NCBI GenBank assembly: GCA_020852955.1
Contig: JADYZW010000059.1
Span: forward strand, 78,120-142,119
Direction of reading: 5' to 3'
DNA length: 64,000 bases
Source: Deltaproteobacteria bacterium
GTDB lineage: Bacteria; Desulfobacterota; Binatia; UTPRO1
Shown here: positions 7,292-17,448 of the stretch, in pieces
Layout: each line of letters starts with the position of its first letter
How positions within the stretch are numbered: position 1 is the first letter of the stretch
Notes under the pieces: model-generated
Databases searched by the model: none
Seen by the model: only the letters and a program-made list of their open reading frames with translations
What the model was told of the DNA's origin: nothing
Translations under genes and position numbers: made by a program

Positions 7292-8842
7292 ATGCACGCC
7301 GTCGCCGCCCCTCGCCGCTCCGTCCTCCACCGCCTCGCACCCTTCGACCTCAGGCGCGGCGAGGGCCGCACGGCGTCGCTCATGTTCGCCGCCGTGTTCT
7401 CCATCATGTGCGCCTACTACATGGTGAAGCCGCTGCGCGAAGGCTGGATCGCGGTGTCCGCGATCGGCGGCCTCTCGCGCGTCGAGATCAAGGCGTACTC
7501 GAGCCTCGCGCAGAGCCTGCTCCTCCTCGGGATCGTCGGCGCGTACGCCAGGTTCGCGGCCCGCCGCACGGCGCGCACGGTGCTGCGCCGCTCCGCGTTC
7601 GCGTGCGCCGCGGCACTCGCTATGTTCTGGGTCGCGCAGCCGGACTTCCTGCTGGCGACGGTCCCCGGGCTCGGCATCGCCTTCTACCTCTGGGTGGGCA
7701 TGTTCGGCGTGTTCGTGGTGGCGCAGTTCTGGGCATTCGCGACCGACCTCTACGGCGACGACCGGGGACGCCGCCTGCTGCCGCTGGTCGCGATCGGCGG
7801 GACGTCGGGCGCGGCCGCGGGCTCCTGGCTCCACGATGCGCTCGCAGGGCTCGGTCCGCTCGGCACCCACGGGATCCTCCTCTGTGCGATCGCGCCTCTG
7901 CTCGCGGCGACCGCGCTCGCGCAAGCCGCCGCGGGGGCATCCGCCGGCGCCGCGGCGCCGAGCCCGTCCGCCGCGTCCGTCCGCCCCGGCGCCGCGAGCC
8001 TCCGTCGGGTCGTGAGCGATCGCTTCGTGCTCGCGGCCGGTATGCTCGCCCTCCTCTTCAGCTGGACGACGACGAACGGCGAGAACCTCCTCTTCCAGAT
8101 CGTGCAGGACGGCGTCGCGCGCGCGGCCGAGGCGCCGGGCGTCGACGGGGTCGCCGCGCTCGCGCACGCGCGGGCGGCGACGACCGCCTTCTACGGCGAC
8201 TTCTACCTCTGGACGAACCTCGCGGCCCTCGTCGTGCAGATCGTCGTGACGTCGCGCCTGCTCACGCGCGGCGGCCTCGCGGCGATCCTCTTCGTCCTGC
8301 CGCTGCTCGCGCTGCTCGCGTCGGCCATCGCGGCGCTCGCGCCGGTGCTGGCGATCCTCAAGTGGGTGAAGGTCGCCGAGCAGGCGACCGACTACTCGCT
8401 GAACCACACCGCGCGCCAGGTGCTCTGGCTCCCCGCGAGCGCCGAGACCAAGGTCGAGAGCAAGCCAACCGTCGACGCGTTGTTCGTGCGCCTCGGCGAC
8501 GGGCTCGCCGCCCTCACCGTGCTCGCGAGCAGCCACCTCGGCGGCTACGCGGTCGAGATCCTGATCGCGGTGAACGTCGTGCTGGCGGCGCTCTGGCTCG
8601 TGGTCGCGTGCGTCGTCGTCCGCGAGCACGGCCAGCTCGTCGCGCGGCGCGCGGCGGAAGCGGCGGCCGCCGTGACGCCGGTGCTCTGCCGCGCCACCCG
8701 CCGCCTCGTCCGTCGCACGGCGCGCACCGCCCACGCGATCCTGGCGGCGCCGACCGCGCTCTGGGACGGCGTCGCCGCGAAGCGGCTCGATCTCTTGCCG
8801 ATCGGCCGCGGCCATCCGCCGCCGGTCGCCCTCGCCGCGTAG
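7292..8842 (+). CDS. ADP/ATP-carrier-like (NTT/TLC) major facilitator transporter
   Basis: 516 residues with about 10-12 hydrophobic segments. The segment from about 350 to 400 (KWVKVAEQATDYSLNHTARQ, then LPASAETKVESKPTVDA) is a signature of the NTT family, which also covers plastid and intracellular-parasite nucleotide carriers. Early KPLREG after the first membrane segment is also typical. Homologues in free-living bacteria often lack proven nucleotide exchange, so the substrate is unknown. The C-terminus has an Arg/Ala-rich cytoplasmic tail of about 60 residues. It stands alone between a terminator and a lipoprotein gene. Confidence 0.8.
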   Translation: MHAVAAPRRSVLHRLAPFDLRRGEGRTASLMFAAVFSIMCAYYMVKPLREGWIAVSAIGGLSRVEIKAYSSLAQSLLLLGIVGAYARFAARRTARTVLRRSAFACAAALAMFWVAQPDFLLATVPGLGIAFYLWVGMFGVFVVAQFWAFATDLYGDDRGRRLLPLVAIGGTSGAAAGSWLHDALAGLGPLGTHGILLCAIAPLLAATALAQAAAGASAGAAAPSPSAASVRPGAASLRRVVSDRFVLAAGMLALLFSWTTTNGENLLFQIVQDGVARAAEAPGVDGVAALAHARAATTAFYGDFYLWTNLAALVVQIVVTSRLLTRGGLAAILFVLPLLALLASAIAALAPVLAILKWVKVAEQATDYSLNHTARQVLWLPASAETKVESKPTVDALFVRLGDGLAALTVLASSHLGGYAVEILIAVNVVLAALWLVVACVVVREHGQLVARRAAEAAAAVTPVLCRATRRLVRRTARTAHAILAAPTALWDGVAAKRLDLLPIGRGHPPPVALAA

Positions 8843-8909
8843 CGCCATCGACCCCACCGGACCGCACCCCGCCCTTGCGACCCCGCCGGCGGGTTGATAC
8901 CCCGCGCGC

Positions 8910-9707
8910 ATGGACGATCGACGTTCCTCGCATGCCTTCCTGTTGATGATGCTCCTGATCGCCGCCGTGTCGGCGGCGGCGATGAGCTGCGGCGGAGGCG
9001 GAGGCGGCGCCGACTCGAACGGCGCCCTCTGCGAGCAATGCGGCGACTCCGACGGTCCCTGTCAGGCGACCGCCGTGACGACGGGCGACGATCGTCCCTC
9101 CGGCTGCACGACGGATCCATGCACGGTCCAGCTCCGGTGCGTACGCAAAGTCGACAGCGGGCAGCGCCGCTGCTTCCCGAACAACCCGAGCACCGGCGAG
9201 CTCGATTTCCGCTACGAGTGCGACGGATCGCAGCCGATCGAGAGCTTCGCGCCGACGATCACGCCGACGCCGACCGTGACGCCGACGCCGGAGGCGACCC
9301 TCACGCCGTCGGCGACGGCCCCGACACCGACCGGCGCGACGCCAACCGCGACCGGGGTGACACCGACCGCCACCCCGACCCCGGAAGAGCCCGAGGAGGT
9401 GGAGGTGACCATCACGATCACCGAGCCGACCGGGACCGACGTGCCCGCCATCTTCTCGGTCACCGTCACCTATCCCGCGAGCAAGGGCAGCTTCATCGGA
9501 CCCGACGGCGTCGACTGCGACACCGCCGATTTCAACGTCCAGGACGAGGGGAACGGCACGCTCCTGCTGTCGTTCACGGGCGATGCCGCATTGGCCGGCG
9601 ACTCCGTCGACGTCGACTGCACCTTCCATCAAACCGACGGCGCGTCGCTCACCGCGAGCGAGCTCGGCGGCGACGCGGGCACGCTGCGCGTCACCTTCGA
9701 TATCTGA
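8910..9707 (+). CDS. lipoprotein with Cys-rich head and Thr-Pro linker
   Basis: 265 residues. The lipobox region ends AAAMSC (Cys about 27), followed by a Gly run. Residues 30-100 contain eight or more Cys in a compact head (CEQCGD, CQAT, GCTTDPC, RCV, RCF, ECDG). Residues 105-155 form a Thr/Pro repeat linker (TPTPT-type units), then an acidic EEPEEVEV stretch. The C-terminal part from about 160 is a beta-rich domain with two Cys. It is a surface-anchored modular protein of unknown role. The TP repeat is coding, not a separate DNA repeat. Confidence 0.75.
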   Translation: MDDRRSSHAFLLMMLLIAAVSAAAMSCGGGGGGADSNGALCEQCGDSDGPCQATAVTTGDDRPSGCTTDPCTVQLRCVRKVDSGQRRCFPNNPSTGELDFRYECDGSQPIESFAPTITPTPTVTPTPEATLTPSATAPTPTGATPTATGVTPTATPTPEEPEEVEVTITITEPTGTDVPAIFSVTVTYPASKGSFIGPDGVDCDTADFNVQDEGNGTLLLSFTGDAALAGDSVDVDCTFHQTDGASLTASELGGDAGTLRVTFDI

Positions 9708-9718
9708 TCGCCGGCGAA

Positions 9719-9739
9719 GGCGCGCCTATTCCGCGCGCC
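9719..9739. terminator. hairpin between convergent genes
   Basis: GGCGCGC (9719-9725), a 7-base loop and GCGCGCC (9733-9739) form a perfect stem that overlaps the stop of the minus-strand gene and follows the plus-strand lipoprotein gene. Confidence 0.35.
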
Positions 9740-11300
9740 GGGTCGACACGCGAAACGGCTCCGCGCTCAGGGCGTCCGCGTAGTGTCGGCGCAGGTACTC
9801 GTCGAGTAGCGCCGCGCCCGTCGCGCTGCTGCGGTTCGGCTCGAACCACCAGCAGCCGGCCGTGCGCAGGATCACGATCGGGGGACGGCGCGCCTCCAGC
9901 TCCGCGATCATGGCGCGCTGCACGTCGGCGCGTGTGACCAGGTCGGGGTCGAACTGTACGAAGCGGGTCGCGCTCGGCCGGTCGGCGAGGAAATACAGGT
10001 CGGCGTCGTTGAGGATCACCCGACGATGGTCGCCACAGCCGACGAAGATCGGATCGCCGGGCCGGGAGTGCGCGGCGACGAAGTCCACCACGCGGCGGCG
10101 CGCGGCGGCGTCCCGGGACGGCACCGGCGCCGCGCGCGCCACCGACCGCGCCGCGTCGAAGGACGGCGGCCGCGCCCGCGAATCGCGCGCCCACCCCACC
10201 GCCCCGAGGAGCGCGCACGCCGCCAGAGCCCAAACGACCGGGCGGAAGCGCCGCGCGAGGCGCTCGAGGAACGCGGCCGCGAGCACGATGCCGGGAGTCA
10301 CCGTCATGGCCGCATGGATCACGTCGCTTCGGTTGAGCAACTGGGGAAGCACCGCGAGCGCGCACACCCCGAGGGTCAGGAGCGCCCGCCGGTCGAGGCG
10401 CCATCGGCGCGCGAACGTGATGCCGACCGCGGCGCAGAGCGGAGCCCCGAGCGTCAGCAGGCAGGAAACCGGGAAACGCCCGGGGAGGCGCACGAAGCCG
10501 AACGCGCCGTGCACCCGCGAGAACTGGAGCGAGCGCGGCAGCGGCAGCGCGCGGCCGGGCGCCACGTACCACACCTGGTCGAGGAGGAGATCGTGGAGGG
10601 GCTGCGCCAGGCCGGCGCGCAGGAGGACCGGCACCCACACCACGCTCAACGACGCTAGCATGCCGATCGTGAAGCCCCGGAGCGCCCGGCACGGGGCGTC
10701 CCCGAGAACGGGAACTCCCCGTCCGACGGCGAGCACGAGCGCCGGCATCGCCAGGACCGACGCGTAGACGAACAGATCGTGGCGAAAGCCGCCGACCGCC
10801 CCGAAGAGCGCGCCGGCCGCGAGCCACCGGCCGCGGAGCCCGGCCTCCCCCGCGGCGAGCAGGAGGGCCATCGCCACCAGATAGGCCCAGGGAGCGGCCT
10901 CCAGGGGGAGGAGCCCGTCGAGGACGAGCGCCGCCGCCAGCGGTGAGAACCGCCGGCCGGTGATGCGTCCGGCGAGCATTCCGCCGACGCCGGCAAGCGC
11001 GAGATGGACGGCGAGCCCGAGCACGCGCACTCCGATCACCTGCACGCCGCAGACCTTCCAGAGCCCCGCGATGACGAGGAAGACGCCGGGCGGGTAGTTG
11101 GCATAGAAGTCGCGGTACAGCGTCTGACCGCGGAGCATCAGGTCCGCGCCGGTGAGCAGGATGCCCTCGTCGTAGGAGACGATGTCGGCGCCCATCGTGT
11201 GCGCGGTCGCGAGCGCCAGCACGAGCGCGAGCGCCCATCCGGCCGCATCGAGCGGGCGCAGGGGCGAGCGCGTCCCGGCGCATCGCGCGCGCGGCGTCAA
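9726..11300 (-). CDS. GT39-like polytopic glycosyltransferase (ArnT/PMT clan)
   Basis: 524 residues from TTG 11300 (GAGAGG lies 6 bases upstream); a later start is possible. About 9-11 hydrophobic segments run through residues 20-370, followed by a soluble C-terminal domain. The first periplasmic loop carries SYDEG, then GQTLYRDFYANYPPG, the pattern of GT-C enzymes that use polyprenyl-linked sugars, where the Asp-Glu is the catalytic acidic motif. It probably transfers a sugar from an undecaprenyl carrier to a lipid or protein in the periplasm; the acceptor is unknown. Confidence 0.75.
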   Translation of the reverse strand: MTPRARCAGTRSPLRPLDAAGWALALVLALATAHTMGADIVSYDEGILLTGADLMLRGQTLYRDFYANYPPGVFLVIAGLWKVCGVQVIGVRVLGLAVHLALAGVGGMLAGRITGRRFSPLAAALVLDGLLPLEAAPWAYLVAMALLLAAGEAGLRGRWLAAGALFGAVGGFRHDLFVYASVLAMPALVLAVGRGVPVLGDAPCRALRGFTIGMLASLSVVWVPVLLRAGLAQPLHDLLLDQVWYVAPGRALPLPRSLQFSRVHGAFGFVRLPGRFPVSCLLTLGAPLCAAVGITFARRWRLDRRALLTLGVCALAVLPQLLNRSDVIHAAMTVTPGIVLAAAFLERLARRFRPVVWALAACALLGAVGWARDSRARPPSFDAARSVARAAPVPSRDAAARRRVVDFVAAHSRPGDPIFVGCGDHRRVILNDADLYFLADRPSATRFVQFDPDLVTRADVQRAMIAELEARRPPIVILRTAGCWWFEPNRSSATGAALLDEYLRRHYADALSAEPFRVSTRRAE

Positions 11301-11355
11301 CGACCGCCTCTCGCGGCGTCGGGCGTGGCGCGGAAAACCGTCGCCGAGACGACGA

Positions 11356-12129
11356 CTACTCGACGATGCTCGGCCACGCGGCGAGGATCTGCCGCAGCGT
11401 CCCGCCCGCGCGCCAGCTCCGCAGCACGTCGTTCGCGGCCTGACGGAGCGCCTCGTCGCCGGGGCGAAACGCCCAGGCGAGCGACTGCTCGCCGACGGCG
11501 CGGGGGTACGCCACGAGCTTGTCCGGATGCGCCAGGACAGCGGCCTCGATGACCGGCGCGTCGCTCACGTAGGCGTCGATGCGATAGTTCATGAGCTCCC
11601 AGACGGCGTCGCGCGACCGTCGGTAGACGACGATGTCCTCGTCGGGGCGGCGCTCGCGTACGAGCGCCTCGCCGGTCGTCTGGGACTTGACCCCGATCCG
11701 CGGCGACGTCCGCAGGAGCGCCTCGGGCGTCGGCCAGCGCTCGGCATCCTCGAGGCGGACCACTCCCTGCAAGGAGGTGGTCATGTAGCCGTCGCCGAAC
11801 GCGACGCGCGCCGCGCGCGCCGGCGTGATCGACATGCCGGACATGATGACGTCGGTTCCGCCGCCGAGCAGCGTCTGGATCTGCTCGTCCCAGGGCACCC
11901 GCACGAGCTCGAGCGGACGTCCAAGCGCCGCGGCGAGCCTCTCGGCGAAGTCGATCTCGAGCCCCGCGAATCCGTCCGCGCGCTGGAAGACGTAGGGCGC
12001 CATGTCGGGGGTAACTCCGACCCGGAGCGGAACTGCGGGCGCGAGGGGCGTCGGAGCGTTCGACGTGGCGCAGGCGAAACACAGCGCGGCGAGCGCGCAG
12101 GCGAGCAGACGGACCGGAGGGAACGACAT
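11356..12129 (-). CDS. family 3 extracellular solute-binding lipoprotein (orphan)
   Basis: 257 residues. A signal peptide leads to a possible lipid-attachment Cys near residue 20 (CFAC). The domain is the SBP family 3 fold: LRVGVTPDMAPYVF, GLEIDFAERLAAALG, DVIMSGMSITPAR and, late, a Asp-containing hinge (YRIDAYVSDAPV). These bind amino acids or related small molecules for ABC import. No permease or ATPase gene is nearby, so it either serves a distant transporter or acts as a sensor. Transcription runs away from the tRNA cluster. Confidence 0.85.
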   Translation of the reverse strand: MSFPPVRLLACALAALCFACATSNAPTPLAPAVPLRVGVTPDMAPYVFQRADGFAGLEIDFAERLAAALGRPLELVRVPWDEQIQTLLGGGTDVIMSGMSITPARAARVAFGDGYMTTSLQGVVRLEDAERWPTPEALLRTSPRIGVKSQTTGEALVRERRPDEDIVVYRRSRDAVWELMNYRIDAYVSDAPVIEAAVLAHPDKLVAYPRAVGEQSLAWAFRPGDEALRQAANDVLRSWRAGGTLRQILAAWPSIVE

Positions 12130-12326
12130 TGCTGCGGGCCTTTAGCCTTCGGCGCCCAGCGGTGCAACACCAACGCGTCGGCGTCTCGTCGGCGAACTCC
12201 ACTCCGACTGCCTTTGTCTTGTCGGGAATGACGACGCGAAAGACGCGTCTGATGCGAGCACGGACAATGGGGCGCGTGTTCGTCGGGTCCCGTGCCCTGC
12301 GCGCTTCCAACTAGCGGAAGTATAAA

Positions 12327-12399
<73 letters not shown>

Positions 12400-12482
12400 G
12401 TGCTTCGGTTGGCGGGAGCGCGGAATCTAGACGATTCGCCGCGTGCTGTCACGCCTCGCGCGGACGACGCGCGAAGGAAAAG

Positions 12483-12556
12483 GGTGACTGAAGGGCTTCG
12501 AACCCTCGACCCCCGGAGCCACAATCCGGTGCTCTACCAACTGAGCTACAGTCACC
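12483..12556 (-). tRNA. tRNA-His (GUG)
   Basis: Cloverleaf with anticodon loop TTGTGGC (anticodon GTG). The 5' G at 12556 is the extra G-1 typical of tRNA-His, opposite C73. T-loop TTCGAAG. CCA not encoded. Confidence 0.95.
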
Positions 12557-12591
12557 ACGTCGTCGCTTGTCTTCGATGCGTTACCTCAGAG

Positions 12592-12665
12592 CGCGCCAGA
12601 GGGGATTCGAACCCCTGACCTACGGCTTAGAAGGCCGTTGCTCTATCCAACTGAGCTACTGGCGC
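12592..12665 (-). tRNA. tRNA-Arg (UCU)
   Basis: Cloverleaf with acceptor GCGCCAG/CTGGCGC and anticodon loop CTTCTAA (anticodon TCT). Discriminator G. It decodes AGA/AGG, rare codons in this high-GC sequence. Confidence 0.95.
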
Positions 12666-12693
12666 AAGCCGGAAGCGGGAACGTGCCAGCCAA

Positions 12694-12767
12694 TCGGGGC
12701 GAGAGGATTTGAACCTCCGACCCCCTGCGCCCAAGGCAGGTGCGCTACCAGGCTGCGCCACGCCCCG
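12694..12767 (-). tRNA. tRNA-Pro (UGG)
   Basis: Cloverleaf with acceptor CGGGGCG/CGCCCCG and anticodon loop CTTGGGC (anticodon TGG). Discriminator A. It is the first of the four clustered tRNAs in the direction of transcription. Confidence 0.95.
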
Positions 12768-12864
12768 TCTAGAACTCGCACTTCCCGCGCCGTCTCGCAT
12801 GATCGTTCGGTCGTACGGGCGCGCCCTGACCTTCGAGCGGGAGTACCACCGCGTATCCGGGCTT

Positions 12865-13497
12865 TCAAGCGCGCGGACGTTCAGGGCGCGCCGCGAGCGC
12901 GCGCGCGAGAGCGTCGAGGGCGCGCCGCCGGTGGCTGAACGCGTTCTTGGCCTCGGCGGGGAGCTCGGCGAAGGTGCGGCCGCTCGCCGGGTCGACGAAA
13001 ACCGGATCGTAGCCGAAGCCGCCCGCGCCGCGCGGCGCCCGCGCGATGACGCCGTCGCAGCGGCCTTCGGCCTCGACGCTCCGGCCGTCGGGCCAGGCGA
13101 GCACGAGCGCGCAGCGGAAGGCGGCGACGCGCGCGGCATCGGGGACGCCGGCGAGCTCGCGGAGGAGTCGGGCCGTGTTCTCGGCGTCGGCCGCGTGCTC
13201 GCCGGCGTAGCGGGCGGAACGTACGCCTGGCCGGCCCCCGAGTGCCGCCACCTCGAGCCCCGAGTCGTCGCCGAGCGCCGGGAGTCCGGTCCGGCGGGCA
13301 AGGCTCTCCGCCTTGAGGCGCGCGTTCGCGGCGAAGGTCTCGCCGTCCTCGACCACGCGCCAGTCCGGTGCGACGTCGGCGGGCCCGACGACCGTCACCC
13401 CGGCGGGCGCAAGGATCTCGGCGACCTCACGGAGCTTGCCGCGATTCCCCGTCGCAAAGACGAGGCGCGGCGGCCACCCCGTGCCCCTCGCGGCCAT
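12865..13497 (-). CDS. rdgB: XTP/dITP diphosphatase (RdgB/HAM1)
   Basis: 210 residues from ATG 13497; an ATG at 13536 would overlap rph by 23 bases and adds a non-conserved tail. Family motifs: FATGNRGKLREV (substrate loop), DDSGLEV with metal-binding acids, GFGYDPVF and the C-terminal KNAFSHRRRA. It hydrolyses non-canonical purine triphosphates (XTP, ITP, dITP) to monophosphates. It lies directly after rph, a common bacterial pairing, and the two are likely one transcript. Confidence 0.93.
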   Translation of the reverse strand: MAARGTGWPPRLVFATGNRGKLREVAEILAPAGVTVVGPADVAPDWRVVEDGETFAANARLKAESLARRTGLPALGDDSGLEVAALGGRPGVRSARYAGEHAADAENTARLLRELAGVPDAARVAAFRCALVLAWPDGRSVEAEGRCDGVIARAPRGAGGFGYDPVFVDPASGRTFAELPAEAKNAFSHRRRALDALARALAARPERPRA

Positions 13498-13513
13498 GCC
13501 CGCCGCCGGCCCC

Positions 13514-14284
<771 letters not shown>

Positions 14285-14416
14285 CGGATCTCCTCTCGTT
14301 CGCCGTGCGAGGCGGCGTTGCGTGTGTCGTTCGCGGCGTGGCGGGTCGATTCATCGCACTCGCGCACTGATGTCAACTTCCCGACAGCGCGCACGCCGCC
14401 CCCTGCGCATCACACA

Positions 14417-14464
14417 CGACGACTGACGTGCGCTCGTCAGTCGTCGCCGCGCGCTCGCGAGCGC
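14417..14464. repeat. inverted repeat plus adjacent 14-bp palindrome in a divergent promoter region
   Basis: CGACGACTGACG (14417-14428) and CGTCAGTCGTCG (14435-14446) form a perfect 12-bp inverted repeat with a 6-base centre. Four bases later GCGCTCGCGAGCGC (14451-14464) is a perfect palindrome. Both lie between divergent rph and the sigma-54 activator. They may be operator sites or a structured leader; function unknown. Confidence 0.55.
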
Positions 14465-14559
14465 TCGCGCTAAAGATTTCGTCTTGTCCGCCCGAAACAC
14501 CACTGTTACGTTTTTCACGCACGCGACACATTTTCAGGACCACCGGAGACCGAGCGCGT

Positions 14560-15558
<999 letters not shown>

Positions 15559-15572
15559 GGGAGAGAGCCGCG

Positions 15573-15992
15573 ATGGATCCGAAGCGAGAGGGAACCGTGC
15601 TGGTAGTGGACGACGACCGGAACGCGGTCGACATCCTGCAGCGCTTGCTCACCAGAGAAGGCTTCGCCGTGCAGTGCGCCCATGGAGGACGCGAGGCGTT
15701 GGCGGTCGTCGCTGCGCACCCCGTCGACGTGATCCTCCTCGACGTGATGATGCCCGAGATGGACGGGTTCAAGGTCTGCGAGGCGCTCCGCGAGGACGCC
15801 CGCACGCGCGAGATCCCCGTGATCCTCCTGACGGCGAAGGACGACATCGAAACCCGCCTCGTCGGCATGCGGCTCGGGGTGAGCGAGTTCCTGACCAAGC
15901 CGATCAACAAGATCGAGCTCTTCCAGCGCCTACGCGCCCAGCTGCACCAACGCAGGATCGAGCACCGCATCGACGACATGCTGAGCTCCTGA
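15573..15992 (+). CDS. stand-alone response-regulator receiver protein
   Basis: 139 residues consisting of one REC domain plus a short basic helix. The acidic triad is at Asp13/Asp14 with phospho-acceptor Asp57 (ILLDVMMPEMDG), Thr87 (LLTAK) and Lys109 (LTKP). There is no output domain. It sits 14 bases after the REC-less sigma-54 activator, so the pair looks like an NtrC-type regulator split into two polypeptides. No histidine kinase is nearby. The split is visible in sequence; direct interaction is inference. Confidence 0.9.
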   Translation: MDPKREGTVLVVDDDRNAVDILQRLLTREGFAVQCAHGGREALAVVAAHPVDVILLDVMMPEMDGFKVCEALREDARTREIPVILLTAKDDIETRLVGMRLGVSEFLTKPINKIELFQRLRAQLHQRRIEHRIDDMLSS

Positions 15993-16000
15993 AGCGCGAA

Positions 16001-16030
16001 CGCGCCGAGGGGCGCATGCCCCTCGGCGCG
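16001..16030 (+). terminator. strong hairpin terminator
   Basis: Perfect 13-bp stem CGCGCCGAGGGGC / GCCCCTCGGCGCG with a GCAT loop, extended by partly paired flanks over 15991-16042, immediately after the receiver gene. It faces a convergent gene, so it may serve both strands. Confidence 0.7.
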
Positions 16031-16069
16031 TCGTTCGCTTCACGATTGAGCGGGAGCGCGGTGACCAGC

Positions 16070-16339
16070 TCAGTGCGCCCCGGCTTCCGGCTTCTTCTCG
16101 GCCGCGGGCTTTTCGCCGCCGGCGGGCTGCCCCTCCTTCGGAGCTTCGGCCGCCTCCTTCTTGCACTTCTCCACGTCGGCCGTGGAGATCATCATCGTGT
16201 CGGCGATGTCCTGGGCAGACCGGCCCAGCTTGACCGACTTCATGACGATGCCGCAGTTGACGTCGCTCGCGAAGCTCGACGAGAGACTCGCGAGCACGAG
16301 AGCGGCCGCACCGGCGAGGCTCAACGACGCTGTGCGCAT
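16070..16339 (-). CDS. small secreted helical protein of unknown function
   Basis: 89 residues; ATG 16339 is preceded by AAGGAGG at good spacing. A signal peptide ends near SSSFAS (residue 25). The mature protein begins with a Cys (VNCGIV), has a helix-rich core (GRSAQDIADTMMIS) and a second Cys (VEKCKK), then an Ala/Glu/Pro/Lys-rich, probably disordered tail. The core reads like a helix-turn-helix, but export argues against DNA binding. The two Cys could form a disulfide. No family recognised. Confidence 0.75.
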   Translation of the reverse strand: MRTASLSLAGAAALVLASLSSSFASDVNCGIVMKSVKLGRSAQDIADTMMISTADVEKCKKEAAEAPKEGQPAGGEKPAAEKKPEAGAH

Positions 16340-16449
16340 GCTCCAACCTCCTTGCGATGTTGACGGTGCCCGATTGCACCGTGTGGGAACGACGCATCCG
16401 AACGGTCGTCCCGCGCCGAAGTCGCGGGAACGGAAGCGCGCGAATTACA

Positions 16450-17448
16450 CTATGCGGCCGATTCGTACACAAGGGCGCCGGCCGCGGTCAGGAGTTCGCG
16501 CATGGCGGCGATGGTGGGAGCCCGCATGAGCGCCGCCCGGAACTCGGCCCCGCCGCGGAGGTGCTTCACCATCCGACACGCGAGCCCGCGCGACCGTCCG
16601 AGCGCGGCTCCCGAGGGCAGGTCTTCCTCGAGGCGCGCGATCAGCGCGTCGACCGCCGCGAAGCGCTCCGCCGGGGTCGGCGGAGCGATCGGGAGCCCGC
16701 GCTGCAGAGCGTCGATCTCGCGGAAGATCCAGGGGTGCGCCAACGTGGCGCGCCCCACCATGATGCCATCGACGCCGGTCTCGGCGAAGCGCGCGAGCGC
16801 CCCCGGGGCGCTCGTGACGTCGCCGCTGCCGATCACCGGCACCCGTACGGCGTGCTTCACCCGCGCGACGAGTCCCCAGTCCGACTCGCCGCTGTAGAGC
16901 TGCGTCCGCGTCCGCCCGTGGACGGCGATCGCCCGCACGCCCTCTCCCTCCGCCATCCGCGCCACCTCGACCGCGTTCCGCGACCCCTCGTCCCAGCCCG
17001 CGCGGATCTTCACCGTGAAGGGGATCGCGAGCGCACGGCGCAGCGCCCCGAGGATCTCCCGCAGCACGGCGGGTCGACGCATGAGCTCGGCGCCCCCGCC
17101 CTTCCTGGTTACCTTGGGAGCGGGGCAGCCGCAGTTCACGTCGACGATGTCGGCGCCGAGATCCTCCGCCATGCGCGCCGACTCGGCCATGCGCCAGGGG
17201 TCGGCGCCGAAGAGCTGGATCGCGATCGGCCGCTCGAGCGGCCGGAAGCGCATCATGTCGCGAGTCCGGGCGTTGTGCCGCGTCAACGCCTCGATGCTGA
17301 CGAGCTCGGTCACCACCAGACCGACCGCGCCCGGATTCCGCTCCTTCACGAGCGAGCGGTACGCGGAGTCGGTGATGCCAGACATCGGCGCCAGCACGAG
17401 GTTGGGCGCCACCGTGACGCCGCCGATCGAGAACCTATTCGCCGTCAC
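16450..17448 (-). CDS. dusB: tRNA-dihydrouridine synthase
   Basis: 332 residues. The start is GTG 17448, overlapping the amidase stop as GTGA. The enzyme is an FMN TIM barrel that reduces uridine in the tRNA D-loop. Motifs: LAPMSGITDSAYR near the N-terminus, DVNCGCPAPKVTRKGGGAEL carrying the catalytic Cys, KIRAGW, the HGRTR phosphate region and GSGDVTS. DusB assignment rests on length and general similarity; another Dus paralogue is possible. It is translationally coupled to the upstream amidase. Confidence 0.9.
   Translation of the reverse strand: MTANRFSIGGVTVAPNLVLAPMSGITDSAYRSLVKERNPGAVGLVVTELVSIEALTRHNARTRDMMRFRPLERPIAIQLFGADPWRMAESARMAEDLGADIVDVNCGCPAPKVTRKGGGAELMRRPAVLREILGALRRALAIPFTVKIRAGWDEGSRNAVEVARMAEGEGVRAIAVHGRTRTQLYSGESDWGLVARVKHAVRVPVIGSGDVTSAPGALARFAETGVDGIMVGRATLAHPWIFREIDALQRGLPIAPPTPAERFAAVDALIARLEEDLPSGAALGRSRGLACRMVKHLRGGAEFRAALMRAPTIAAMRELLTAAGALVYESAA

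Noticed and set aside
9250..9400. Apparent DNA repeat ACGCCGACGCC and similar
   Set aside because: It is the coding sequence of the Thr-Pro linker in the lipoprotein gene.
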